The translations under genes were made by a program, and so were the position numbers. A stretch of DNA of 64,000 nt from Branchinecta lynchi (Eukaryota; Arthropoda; Branchiopoda; Anostraca; Branchinectidae), in the NCBI GenBank assembly GCA_023053575.1, contig JAKZAP010000017.1:937501-1001500 (forward strand), read 5' to 3'. The notes under the pieces are model-generated. The model was not told where the DNA came from. It searched no databases and saw nothing but the letters and a program-made list of their open reading frames with translations. Positions within the stretch are counted from its first letter, which is position 1, and each line of letters begins with the position of its first letter. Shown here in pieces: positions 1 to 11,579 of this stretch.

Positions 1-1332
1 GGAATCGGTTCACGAGGGGCTAGGAATTTTGGCAAATGGGTGCATATTGTATTCGATTTCTGTAAATCTGACGGTAAGAAAGTTTGTGTCGATGGTCTAT
101 CAATGTAACCTAGGATTAACTGTTTATACAACGGATACAAACGAAAATGTAAAGCAATGAGGTAGTTTCATAATAATTAATAGTGTCATCTATCGTATTT
201 TAATCCTGAAAAGTTACGGATAGCTTTATAATACCAACTAGATTATATAGGATATTGTCCCAAGTTTTCACCCGTCACGATGTCTACGATTGAAAAGGAT
301 AAAGTTCAACTGACTGCAAAGTTTATTTAGTCCCTTCTTCCTATATTATTTTGTTGTTGTTTTTACAACGCTGAAGAATACCTTTTGATCATATAATTAT
401 TTTTTTTTAGAACATCCCGTTTAAAAAAGCGTCGATAAGTTGACAACTTCAGCATTAACCGACAGCGAAGAAACAAAACCAGTTTGAAAGTTTAAAGGGG
501 TTGACAACTTCAGTAGTAACGTACACACTGAAACAAAAAATAGGCGATATCAGTTGAGAGACATGTAGGGGGCATGCATGCAACAGTCAACTGTTGGCTC
601 ATAATCATCTTCGGCAGTGAGGGGTTTGCAGCTTTTGCTAGTTGGTGTACCTGTTATTTGTTTCCGGTGTATTCGATGGTAAGAACAATTTGGTTCCCAA
701 TTGTAAGACATGCAAGGGGCTTGTAAGTAATAAGCGGCTGTTATGCTACAATCATCTTCAGGGATGAGGGGCATACAACTTCTGCTCGCTAGTGTACCCA
801 TTATTTTTATCCGGTGAACTTGATGTCTATCACGGGAGAGAGACTTGTAAGTAAGAATCGGTTCACGAGGGGCTAGAACTTTTGTAAATTGGTGCACATT
901 GTATTCGATTTCTATAAACCTGACGGTAGAAAGTTCGTATCGATGGTCTATCGCTGTAACCTAGTATGAACTGTTTACGCAACGGGTACAAACGATAATG
1001 TAGAACAATGAGGTAGTTTCGTAATAGTTAATAGTGTCATCTACGGTATTTTAATCCTGAAAAGTTACGGATAGCTTTATAATACCAACTAGATTATATA
1101 AGATATTGTTCCGAATTTTCATCCGTTACGATGTCTACGATTGAAAAGGATTAAAGTTCAACTGACTGCGAAGTCAATTTAGTCCCTTCTTCCGATATTC
1201 TGTTGTTGTTGTTTTTACAACGCTGAACAATAGCTTTTGATCATGTGATGATTCTTTTTATAGAACATACCTTTTAAAAGCTTCGATAAGTTGGCAACTT
1301 CAGCATTTAACCGACAGGGAAGAAACAAAAGC
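1..1332. repeat. Direct repeat, unit about 850 bp, two copies
   Basis: Bases 1 to about 475 recur at about 848 to 1329 with small differences: the same order of recognisable blocks (cacgaggggctag, attcgatttct, gatggtctatc, taatcctgaaaagttacgg, gatgtctacgattgaaaagg, cttttgatcat). Between the copies, about 588-880 has an internal sub-repeat around atcatcttcggc/gatgagggg, which gives a fortuitous minus-strand frame with two similar halves at 550-897. I see no gene. Related pieces return at 2620-2990, 4735-4830 and 5990-6180, so this is a dispersed or once-tandem repeat that has been broken up by insertions. Confidence 0.7.
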
Positions 1333-1564
1333 AAAGTGTTGCTCTCGCAACACTTTAGTCGGCGAAGCCGGACAGAGGTTGCCGCAACACTTCACGTTGC
1401 CCAGGGAACGTAGGTCTAGTTCAAGTTTTTTTTAATGTTACACAACATACATGATACAAGCACTGTGGAGAAAAACAATTCGAACATGCAGTGCTTGTTA
1501 AAAGTTTTACTATAATAACAACAAATACTTACCCTATAAATCTAACAAAAATAATATAACTTAA
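1333..1564. other. Non-coding spacer with short hairpins
   Basis: Starts where the second copy of the left repeat stops. It holds a perfect short hairpin (agtgttgc-tctc-gcaacact, 1337-1356) followed by GC-rich inverted pieces (ggcgaagcc, gttgccgcaac), then AT-rich sequence. No open frame or recognisable element end is visible. Confidence 0.4.
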
Positions 1565-2606
1565 TTCAGGAATGTTTCATTTCAATCCGATCACCCGTTA
1601 GAAAGTTACACACCACTCAATTTTCCGGATTCCTCCACTCCCTCAAGATGGTCGGATCGGGAAACTGATTATCTCCAGGTTCGTTTGGTCGGGTCCCTGA
1701 TACGCCTGCCAAGTTTCATCATCCTAGCACCCCCTAATCTATATCAACCCCTACCAAGGTCAGACAACATATTTTGCCAACCCCTTCGACATTCGATTGA
1801 TCTATCTCTCTCCGAACGAATTCTAGCAAAGAATGACAAATCCACGAGCTGATTCGAGCTATACTAGTGTGATGAAAGAATGACTGATCCATGCGCAGAG
1901 CTATACTAGTGCGAAGAAAAGGGTAGGAGTTTGATGAAAACTAGAAAAATCTATTCGGGTGTCCCCCTCCAGCCCCCCCCCCAGTTATCGGATCCGATCC
2001 GAATTTGACAATGAACATCAAAGACTTTTGTTCTTGATACCTGTCAAGTTTAATGTACGCCCGATTATCCGCTATATCAACCCCTACTAAGGTTCAACAA
2101 CATATTTTGCCAACCCCTTCGACCTTCGATTGATGTAGCTCTCTCCGGACGAATTCTAGCAAAGAATGACAAATCCACGAGCAGAGCTATACTAGTGTGA
2201 TGAAAGAATGACTCATCCATGCGCAGAGCTATACTAGTGCTATGAAAGGGGTAGGGGTTTGACGAAAACTAGAAAAAGCATTTCGGGTGTCCCCCTCCAG
2301 CCCCCCCCCCCCCCCAGTTACCGGATCCAATCCGAATTTGACAATGAACATCCAAGACATTTGTTTTTGATACCTGTCAAGTTTAATGCACGCCCGATTA
2401 TCCGTTCCAAAGTTATGAATGTTACTAATTTCCGAATTCCCCATGTTGCCACTCCCCCTATTTCCAAGTTAATCCGGTTGGGTCCCTGATATGCGTGCCA
2501 AGTTTTATCGTCCTAGGTCATGTGGAAGTGCCCAAACTAGCAAAATGCGGACAGACAGACAGACATTACGATCGCGATATGGCACTTGAGTAAGGTCAAG
2601 TGCCAT
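1565..2606 (-). mobile_element. Helentron-like repeat, family 1, minus orientation
   Basis: Read on the minus strand this begins with the family 1 head: a hairpin of two ATGGCACTTGA/TCAAGTGCCAT arms (2579-2606), then a tract rich in CTGTCTGTC, then GCTAGTTTGGGCACTTCC and a (G)ATGAAACTTGG-type motif. The interior is a tandem duplication of about 340 bp (about 1729-2070 and 2071-2405), each copy with a run of 10 or more C on the plus strand. The right flank is cgattttat-rich, consistent with insertion in a T run. The 3' end (left side) is not clear, so the lower boundary is approximate. Short frames across it are non-coding. Confidence 0.6.
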
Positions 2607-3024
2607 AAAATCGACTGTTAGACCATAATCATCTTCGGCGATGAGGGGCTTGTAACTTTTGCTAGTTGATGTACCTCTTACTGCTATTCTGCTGCTATTA
2701 TTTGTTTCTGGTGTATTCGAATTGAGAAAAATCTGGTACTATGTCTATCACGGGGAAATGGACTTGTTAGTAGGAATCGGTTGCTAGAAGGGGGTTCATG
2801 AGGGGCTAGAAACTACCTAGTACAGGTTGGTGCATATGTTGTTTGATCTGTTTAAATCTGAGAGTAAGAAAATTAGTCTCCATGGTCTATAACCGTAACT
2901 TAGAATTAAGTCTTTGAGGGGTTGACAACTTTAGTCGTAGGGTACACACCCAAACAAAGAATAGGCGGAACCTAACTTTGAGTGAATCTCATTTTGTATG
3001 TTAGGGAATCCGTGAATCATAATA
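2607..3024. repeat. Third, partial copy of the left-end repeat
   Basis: Matches the unit at 588-1000: ataatcatcttcggcgatga, tttctggtgtattcga, cgaggggctaga-like and gatctgtttaaatctgag blocks appear in the same order, followed by a block (gaggggttgacaact, 2919-2975) that also occurs at 495-545. No gene seen. Confidence 0.55.
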
Positions 3025-3032
3025 CATAGATG

Positions 3033-4448
3033 CAGGGGCGTCGCAAGTGCATTTTCGGTGGGGGGGTGCAGAGCCAAAATTTTACCGAATCTTTCAAAAA
3101 TTTTACCGAATCCTAGAACTAAGAATTCGAGCTTTAAATTATGGAACAGAAACGATTACGTAGGAAGAGTAACAATAACGGGCAGCATGAAAGACGATAA
3201 GCCAACTATTAGCTGGCGTTTCTGCAAAGCCCACATGTAGAATATATTGTCGGGCATGATTGCAGTAACAGCTTCTATCTATTACAGCCAATATAAAACT
3301 AAATCGAGCGCCGCAGGCGAAAATTTTTGAAATTCATTTTTTTTTCTGTAGGCTAAAATTTAAAATTCTCTTACAAATTCTATCATTTACCGTTGATTAA
3401 ATACCGAGACTCTAAGAAGTTCCAGAAACCGGACGGGGCGACGTTCCGGCAGCAGCAGCAACTGTAGTCTAGTTAATATACTACCCATAATCACAGAAAG
3501 TGAGCGCCGCAGGCGAAATTTTGTTTTGCTGTTTCCTGCCAAATTTAATTTCCATCCAAATTCTACCTTTTAATATTTGTAAATCTCAATCATAAAATTG
3601 GCTTAAAACCCCCGTCAAATGACGCGCCATTCCACAAAATAGAGAATATTACGAAAAGTGCTGCAGGTGGAATTTTCGAAATATTTATGATTAGATATTC
3701 TTTTGGTGATCCAAAATAAAAGTAAGGACTATCGGTGGTATTATAGATCATCCCTTCTGTCTGCGACCAGTGCTTCATTCGACCTCTTCTCAGTTTCGAG
3801 ATTCGTGGGAACTTCCCAATCCTGGTAATTATAACGAATAAATTACCGAATCCCAGTTATTATACCGAATAAGTTTAGACCGATAGCATGTTCGGAATTC
3901 TGTATAAGTACCGTATCCCGGTTGTTGAACCGAATTGTTTTGGTATCGAAAGACTACCGAACAATATTCTTATTCGGTATACTTTCGTCGGTACTGGAAC
4001 GAAGTCAGGATTCGTGGTTTAACTTCCTAATCCTAGAAATTATACTGAATAAATTACCGAATCCTGATCATGATACCGAATAATTTTGAACCAATAGATT
4101 ATTCGGGATTCTGTGTAACTACGGAATCTCCATAAATATACCAAATAGTTCCGGCATCGAAAAATTACCAAATGATTTCAGTAAATTCTCTCACCAAATT
4201 CTTGATAACTACCGAATACTGGCAATTATACCGAATCCCGATCATTATACTAAAGAGATTTGTACATATAGCCTATTTAGGATTCTGTATAATTACCGAA
4301 TCCCCGTAAATATATCGAACAGTTGTGCTATCGAAAAAATACCGAACAATTTTAGTAAGATTTTGGGCCTCCGGCCCAAAATTTTACCGAATCTCAAAAA
4401 GGTGGGGGGGTGCTGCACCCCCCGCACCCCCCCCTTGCGACGCCCCTG
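3033..4448. mobile_element. Non-autonomous hAT element with exact 8-bp TSD
   Basis: The ends are inverted copies, CAGGGGCGTCGCAAG (from 3033) and CTTGCGACGCCCCTG (to 4448). They are flanked by an identical 8-bp direct repeat, catagatg, at 3025-3032 and 4449-4456. CAGGGG-type termini with 8-bp target duplications are diagnostic of the hAT superfamily. The 1.4-kb interior encodes no transposase. It is built largely of repeated ACCGAAT/ATTACCGAATCC motifs and includes gagcgccgcaggcgaaa twice (about 3305 and 3502). Poly-G/poly-C tracts sit just inside both termini. Confidence 0.9.
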
Positions 4449-4456
4449 CATAGATG

Positions 4457-6250
4457 GCACTTTACAGTTTACACAAGGGACTTGTACCGTGACCAATAAA
4501 CCAGAAACAGTTTTTTCGAATTTAATTTAGAAGTCTAGGACTCCATTGTTGGAGCCACGTAGACATACCAGGACCCACAAGACGGGGTCTCATGGTGAAA
4601 ACTAAATAAAACCAAATATACAATTTGAATTGGGAAAACGCCCTTGAGATGGAAACATTTTATGGAATGTTTTCCTGAATCACATTTTATCTTTCTATCA
4701 GGGACTTGTAAAAAAAGATCGGCCGTTACACCCCTTTCACCTTCGGCGATGAGGGGTTTCCGACTTTTCCTGGTTTGTGTACCTATTTTGTTTTGGGTGT
4801 TTTTGATGATAAGAAAAGTTCAGTTCATTCAAGAATCGGTTGTTAAAGCGTTCTCATTTTCATGAATGGCACATGATTTTTTAGAATGTGAGCGAAACGA
4901 AGGTGTTTTTGAGCGGTTGTTTGTTTTGTTTGAGAGAGAGGGAGTGCGAGCAGAGTGTTTGGAGGAGAAAAAGAAAATTTTAAAATCAGATTTGAAGTTG
5001 AAAAAGGAAGAAACCGTGAAAGAGCTATGTCTTTTGTGGCTGTGTCCCTATGTGTGCATGTTTGGAAAATGCGAAAGAAAGGGAAAAGGATCCAAAAAGA
5101 TAGGTTTGAAGGTTGGTTTAGGAATTTGGCAAGTGTGAATGAGGGAGTGAGTGCGTGGGAAAAGAAAATGGATTTGAAATGGTTGAATGAAATATGGATG
5201 GAAAAAAGAAAATAGTTAAGGAATAAAGAAGGAAAAGAAAAAAGTAGACATCATGTTGATTTGATTGAAACATTTTTGTTTTGAATTGAAAAAAATTTGA
5301 ATTTTGAAATTTTTTTGAGGTTAGGTTTGTGCTCGAGCAGTCATTACTTTGATGAGTTTTTCATTTGTTTGAATGTTAGAAATTTGGAACACCTTCTCCA
5401 TTTTGTTTGTAAGGGAAGGTATTCCAAATGGAGGGAGGGGGTTGTTTATTTTTTGGTTTTGGGGCAAAGTATCTGTAGGAAAATGAAGAAATTTGTTTGT
5501 TTTTTTTATTTTAAATTATTTGATTTAAGTGTTGTTTTCCACTGTAGAGAGATGCCCTATGGAGGAATGGCATTTCAAAACAGGAAGAGAGAAATTGTAA
5601 GGTATTGTGTTGTTGTTGTTTTTTTGTTGTTTATTTTGGATTTAACCTACAGATTTGGCTGCTTGAGTATTTAAAATATTAAGATTAATTGATTCAATTG
5701 AATGGAAAAGTTTTTAATATTAGGTAGGATATGATAGAAGAGGTTTGCATAGGATTTAGAGAAAAAAGTAAATAATAAAGTATTTTAGATTATATGAGAA
5801 TGTTTGATAAGAAAAGGGAAAGTTTCAAAATTTTAAGGTATTTTGTTTTTTAGATTTTGGAAAATGTAAAAATAAAAATTTATTTGTTATGGTGAAAGTG
5901 TAAGTGACGTTAAAGTAGGGTAAACTGTTAGGTATTTTTGGTATTAACGTCACTGAGTCGGAGGTGGAGACGTAGCCACTGTTTTAGTTCAACCTGTTAA
6001 CCCAAGTGTTAACCCAACGGATACAAATGATAATGTATACTGTCGCAATAATTAGTCGAGAGGCATCTATGGTATTTTGATGCTAAAAAGCTACGGATAA
6101 CTAGGTTATATAAGATAATGTTCCAAGTTCCACAAGTCACGATGTCTACGATTGAAAAGGATAAAGTTCAACTGGCTGGAAAGGTAAAAAAAAAAAAATT
6201 GTTGAGAAAGAAGCCCCCAGTCTCGTTTTAATTTTCCTCTTCTGCTTTCT
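4457..6250. other. Repeat remnants and a C-poor block, no supported gene
   Basis: About 4735-4830 and 5990-6180 match the left-end repeat (gatgaggggtttccgactttt; gatgtctacgattgaaaagg). Between them, roughly 4860-5900, the plus strand is strikingly poor in C and rich in G, T and A, which opens several overlapping frames at once (for example 4866-5138 and 5297-5674). Those frames have skewed, low-complexity composition and no recognisable domain, so I do not call them genes. A short inverted repeat, agtgacgttaa (5903-5913) and ttaacgtcact (5944-5954), closes the block. Confidence 0.5.
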
Positions 6251-7225
6251 TTGAATGCTGAAAGTCTGAACGCTGATAAGATGAGTGAATTAGAAGGATA
6301 CATCAAAGTTACGGAAGCTGATATTATTGCGGTTACAGAAGTTCACAAGCAAAATATAGACCATCTAAAAATTAAAGATTACAAAAAGTTTGTTAAATTG
6401 AGGAATGATGACCACCCTTTGGGTAAAAAGGGAGGCGGAGTTGCGAGTTTTGTTCGAGAGCAGTTACGGATGCGGCCCTTGCAAATCCCTCATATTGAAA
6501 CCCATGATGAAATAATGTGGTTTCTGGTCCAGCCTAAAAAGCTTCCAAGGTCGATAAATGGAATAACTCTAGGTGTTTTTTTACTGTTCGCCCAGTCTTA
6601 CGAGTTCTGAGAAAAAGCGATTTGCAGAAAAGCTAGAGTTATGTGCTGACTTCGTAACTTGTAAATACCCAAATGTTGGAATTTATTTGACCGGGGACAA
6701 GAACGATTTAAAAATTGAGTATCTTCTTAAAAATCACGTAAAAGAAGTTGTTAAGTTTGCGACAACAAAGAGCAATACAAATCTTAATGTGATGTGCACA
6801 AATCTCTCTGAATGTTATGATGAACCACAAGATCTTCCCCCATTTGGCGGAAGTTACCATTACATGTTAAAGTGGTCGCCTCTACCGTCGTTTAAAATTA
6901 AATATGTAATCGAAACTATGACTTATCGATATCAGACAAAGGTCTTCTTGGTTTTGGTAATTGGATTTCTTCGGAGACCTGGACTGAATCAATGAACGCC
7001 ACTTCAAGTGATGAAAAAGCAAGTATCCTGCAGGAAAAACTCCGACAAAAATATGGAGAATTGTTTCCTGAAAAAAACGTTGCAAGACTGGCCGTCCTTT
7101 TATCTCGCAAGAAATCAAAGATCTAATTCGTTACAAGATACAACTTCTGAGGAATGGTAAAAGAGAACAAGTAATAAACTCAGAAACAAAATTCGAAAGA
7201 TGACTAGAAAGGCTGCCTCTGATTA
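6251..7225 (+). pseudogene. LINE A apurinic-like endonuclease remnant
   Basis: The frame at 6251-6610 carries the Leu-Asn-Ala-Asp-Lys...Thr-Glu-Val-His-Lys pattern of LINE APE-type endonucleases and a Lys-Gly-Gly-Gly-Val-Ala block. It continues in another frame at 6573-6995 with a damaged Gly-Asp-x-Asn-type block (Leu-Thr-Gly-Asp-Lys-Asn-Asp), and the usual Ser-Asp-His motif is degraded. About 7000-7225 continues the linker (Glu-Ile-Lys-Asp-Leu-Ile-Arg...Lys-Ala-Ala-Ser-Asp-Tyr-Tyr) in yet another frame. At least two frameshifts plus altered catalytic motifs make it a pseudogene. Confidence 0.65.
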
Positions 7226-8155
7226 TTATAATCCAATCCAAAGTTGAAGAGCCACTGGGTCCAACGTTGTCGTCGGTCCCTTTCGGCCTTTTTTTTGGGT
7301 AGGGCGGATTACCAGTGTAATCGCCTCTAGTGGTAGATTTTCTTCTCCAGGATGACGTTGATTACGGCTTTGTAGATTTGGTACTCGGTCTTCTTCGGGA
7401 AAATCGTTGAGGTGAATGTGCTGATGGAGCTGGGGATTTTGAGCTCGTTGCATAGGACCTTGAGTTGCGACGTCATCGGGCTGGTACTTCTGCACATGAA
7501 CAGGTGTGTTGCAGGGTTTCTTCGTCCGCACCGCAGTTTCTGCATTGTGGGGATGAGCTGAGGAGTTGAGGAGGATTGACTCTGTCTTAAGTCTGTAGTA
7601 CAGTACAGTGTTCTGTCTGTCCCTGAATGGTGAGGGCGTTACCTTTCTCTTTTGTGATGGGGCTCTCCATTTTAGGGTATCCCTCATCATGCCCTTGCGA
7701 AGGTGACTGGTTGACGGCGGTCGGTTCACTTCTGCTGCTTTGTTGGCTAGTTCATCTGCAACGACATTGCATGTAATACCCTTGTAGCTTGGGATATGCT
7801 GAAACCTCACTTCCGTATTCAGGTCTGTGAGCCTCCTTAGCAGTATTCTGATGTGTTTGAGATCTGCATCTGTAACGACTTGGTTCACTTTGCTAATCAG
7901 CTGAAGGGATGATTTGGAGTCTGACAGAACAACCATTTTCTTTGACGTTGGTGGCTTCTTCACGATGACTTCCAGTGCCTTGGAGATAGCGGAAGTTCTG
8001 CGGTCAGAATCGACGATCCTTCGCGGAGTACAGTTGAGATTTTTAGGTTGTAGTCGGGGATGTATGATGCCGCACCTGCCTTCTTGCCCTTCACAGAGCC
8101 ATCGGTGTACACTTCCAGGTGTCCAGGACACTGGGTAAACATTTTGTTTCTGAAC
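7226..8155 (-). mobile_element. 3' fragment of an RNase H-bearing LINE
   Basis: On the minus strand, overlapping frames at 7960-8193 and 7226-8131 together give an RNase H domain: Tyr-Thr-Asp-Gly-Ser (first Asp), Leu-Thr-Ala-Glu-Leu (Glu), Leu-Ser-Asp-Ser-Lys (second Asp) and Val-Ala-Asp-Glu-Leu-Ala-Asn (last Asp). A Cys-rich tail (frame 7327-7545) follows. RNase H located after RT, then a Cys motif, is known in the I, Nimb, Loa and R1-type LINE groups. RT and endonuclease are absent, so this is a 5'-truncated copy with two frameshifts. It sits in opposite orientation inside LINE A, between its endonuclease and RT. Confidence 0.7.
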
Positions 8156-8156
8156 T

Positions 8157-8733
8157 GTGAATAATGAAAAAATTCATTGTTTATTTGAATCAAATAGTAG
8201 TAAATGGTATAAAGAAATTAAGCGAGTGTGTGGGAAAACACCTTCTGTTGTTGATTTTAATCTTGATGCTGATGATGTAACCGTCGCAAATCAGTTAAAT
8301 TGCCACCTTGTCAAAATTGTCCAATCACTACCTCCGCTGGATGGAAATGAAACTGCAGAATTTTCGACAGAAGAAAGTAATGTTAAGCTTGTTAGCGAAG
8401 ATAAGGTTTGTTCTAAATTGAAAAAGCTGAAAAGAACAAGCATAACACCTACTGATATCCAAATCCAGTTAATTAAAGCGTTTCCCGATAAAACTGTAAA
8501 ACCTTTGACAAATATATTTAATAGTATTTCTAGTAGTTTAGAATACCGAAGAGTTTGGAAAACAGGGTACATCACCCCAATACCAAAGAAAGATACTCAG
8601 TTGGATTTTGACGGTGTAAGGCCAATCACGCTAACTCCATTATTCAGTAAAATATACGAAAGTTTTGTTACTGATTGGCTTAAAGTAGAAATAGAACCAT
8701 TGCTAGACGATCGACAGTATGGAAACCGAAAAT
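8157..8733 (+). pseudogene. LINE A reverse transcriptase, N-terminal part
   Basis: Open frame with the pre-RT and first RT blocks: Ser-Lys-Trp-Tyr-Lys-Glu-Ile, then Tyr-Ile-Thr-Pro-Ile-Pro-Lys-Lys and Val-Arg-Pro-Ile-Thr-Leu-Thr-Pro-Leu-Phe-Ser-Lys, the usual block for CR1-like LINEs. It reads to Asp-Asp-Arg-Gln-Tyr-Gly-Asn and then runs into the AAAT-repeat tail of LINE B1. The interrupted RT resumes at about 12845 in the same orientation. Confidence 0.75.
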
Positions 8734-8805
8734 TTTATTTATTTATTTATTCAACTTTATTTCAGCTTTCGCCATAAACTACACTACAAACACAAAATAC
8801 ACTAA

Positions 8806-11558
8806 TTAATCAACACTTGACAGATGTCGCCAAATAGGTAGACAGTAGAATAGCGGGTGTGAAGCCATCGCCACAAGGCAATTCTTCGACTGCCGTAGCC
8901 GCAAAACAAGCGATGCTCGAGAATTCCTCACTATCTCGTCGAAAGTTTGACAATGATTGAGCACAAACGCCTGACTAATGCTCTCTCGGGGTGGGAGGCG
9001 GATCAGACGACGGAAGATCCGTTTGTAGCACGCTTCAAGCACCTTCATTGATTTCGCTGTACTACTGTAAGACAAAGAAATCGCAAAACACTGGTAGCAA
9101 AAAGTCTTAAACAATCTGACTTTGATGACGGGATTAACGTCACCAAACTTCCAAATAAGCATATTACCACGCTTGCATAAGCTGTGAGTCAGCTCACGAA
9201 GATGGGAGTCATCCCTCAACTTATCATTAACACAAAAACCCAGGTAACGAAATTCATTAACATATTCAAGGACCCGTCCGGATAACAGAACCTGATGTCG
9301 CGGGAGCGAGCATCCGGTCGGAAATAGTGCCATAGCAAACGTTTTCTTCGTGTTGAAAATAATATCCAACTCAGAAGCCACAGTATCACAATACTTAATA
9401 GTTTATTAAGACCAAACACCGAAGGTGAAAGAACAACGAGATCGTCAGCAAATAGGAAGTGGTTGAAGCAAGTCCCACCAATGAAACAGCCTAAATTAGA
9501 CTCCTTCAATCTTTGAGACAACATATCAACATACACTGCATATAGAAGAGGAGAAAGGACTCCTCCTTGCCTTAGGCCATTCACCAGATGAAAAGAACTG
9601 CTAGATGCAGACCCCCACCTCACACGGAACTCCTGATTACGGAACCAAAAAGCGAATAGACGGATAAACTGAGGCGGAACTCCTCTACTCACCAGGATCT
9701 TCAGCATTTTACTATGGTTAACTCTATCAAACGCCTTAGAGGAGTCAACGAAGCAAACAAAAACCGGTGACGAATACAACCAAAAATACTCAACTACAAT
9801 TTAAACAAAAAAATTGCAAAATCAACTCCATGGAGCGCCATAAATCCAAACTGGAAATCACTTGTCCGAAGGTTGGGTCCAATTTCAGACAAAACACACT
9901 TTTCGAACAATTTCGAAATAATCGTTGCCAAAGCTATAGGCCTGTAGTTTTCCGACTTCGAAACATCGCAACCGTGCCCTTTTGGTATGGGCACAAAAGC
10001 AACATAAGTCAGCTTCGAAGGGACATAACCGTGGGAAATAAAAGCATTAAACAGACGTGCGAGTACATCACTTTTCTCCCGCGCGGCGAACTTAAGATGT
10101 CTTGCTGATATCTGGTCAGGCCCGCCCGCTTTATCTACTTGAAGATCACCAATTAGTTTTTCTACCAAGCTAGGAAGAAGAAGCTTAGCAGGAACCGAAG
10201 TATCAAGGCCCATAGCCCACGAGCAATCGCTACTTACACAATTGAAAAGCACTCCAAATTTCCCTTTTCACAGTTCCGCAATGTTCCCATCACCACTTAC
10301 ACCATCTAAACATTCCGCAACAATATTCTTTGAACTAAACGTACAACGGACCTTAGCCCAAAAATCCTTTACATTTAAAAACGACTTTGCAAGGCTCTCA
10401 GCCCTCAATAATCTCTCATTCTTTCTGCATGACTTTATTCTTTTCTTAAAATTCAACCTCGTAGATTTCATAAGCGCAAATACTGGCCCATAAACCGGTT
10501 TAAATGCAATAACCCAACTTAAAAAAGCAGACCTAGACAAATTATACAGTTCACTCAAGTGGAAATTCCACCCAGGAATAGGCTTAAAACCTTTCCTGCC
10601 CTTGTGCGCTGCTTTACAAGGTATGGTGGCACGAGCAGCAAAAAGTATTACATTGATAAACTCAAGATACATATTACTGATACAAACTTGGTGATCGGTA
10701 TTATTGCAGCACGGGTCTTGACAAGCCATTGCTTCACTTGAAAAATCCAGCTCGTCCAGACCTTGTTTAGTAAGAACAAGGTATTGCAGAAGATCGTCTT
10801 GGCTTGCCGATTTCCAATCTATATGGCTGGTCTCAGGTTCAAACTGAATAGTAGGATACAGCGTATGTAGGATGTTCAGGTGAAACTCAATCGGTAAATG
10901 ATCAGGACCAAATTCGTACAGAACACTCATATGGTCTATTGAAGCGTGACAAGATTGAGACGTTAAAACGTGATCAATCCAAGAAGTTACACCTGTGTGC
11001 GACTCACTAACGTATGTGAAAGTGCTTGCAGGCAAATTATGGACATCCGATATAGTTAACGTATACGAATTTGCCAAATCAAGTAGATCCACGTAATAAG
11101 ATGAGAAAACACGCGCGCTGGCATTAGCGTTCCAGTCACCCAGAATGATCAGATCTGTATACTGTAGACACTCAATAAAAACTCGGAGCCGGTTAAGGCA
11201 TTCGATAAATTCCGGCTCGTGGTCAGAATTAAACGACGGCATATAAACATTAATAAATAAAAATACACTACTGCCGACCTTTAGTTGCCATCCGTGCATC
11301 CGATCGTCTTTAAGGTCGACGAAACTAGCTTCAGCACCTAGTATTTTTTTTCCACATTACCGCAACACCTCCAAACGGACGACCAATAAGTAGGTCTGTG
11401 TCCTTAACTGGGGTACAACCGGCACCGCAGAACTCAGAATGAATAGTTTGGAGCAGCGGAAGGTCATGCTCGAAAAGACATATTTCTTGTAGAAACAAAA
11501 CATCACACCGTGCTACCAAAGTTCTTAAATCGTGCAGATTAGATTTCACCAACGGCAA
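8806..11558 (-). pseudogene. LINE B1 ORF2 (endonuclease-RT), frameshifted
   Basis: Minus-strand frames in order: 11558-11331 (endonuclease N-part with Phe-Leu-Gln-Glu-Ile), 11299-10268 (Ile-Asn-Val-Tyr-Met-Pro, Leu-Gly-Asp-Trp-Asn-Ala, Ser-Trp-Ile-Asp-His-Val, Gly-Pro-Asp-His-Leu-Pro), 10252-9794 (Asn-Tyr-Arg-Pro-Ile-Ala), 9779-9216 ([24 protein letters not shown]) and 9381-8806 (C-terminal region). Four frame changes relative to the intact B2 ORF2. Catalytic motifs are mostly retained, which suggests fairly recent decay. Confidence 0.8.
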
Positions 11559-11579
11559 TTATATGAGATGCACTTCAGT

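Noticed and set aside
550..897. Minus-strand 115-residue frame with two similar halves
   Set aside because: The internal similarity comes from a DNA sub-repeat inside a larger repeated unit; no known domain, and other copies of the unit do not keep the frame.
4866..5674. Several overlapping plus-strand frames of 86-125 residues
   Set aside because: They arise from a C-poor composition that removes stops in more than one phase; amino acid content is low-complexity and no motif is seen.
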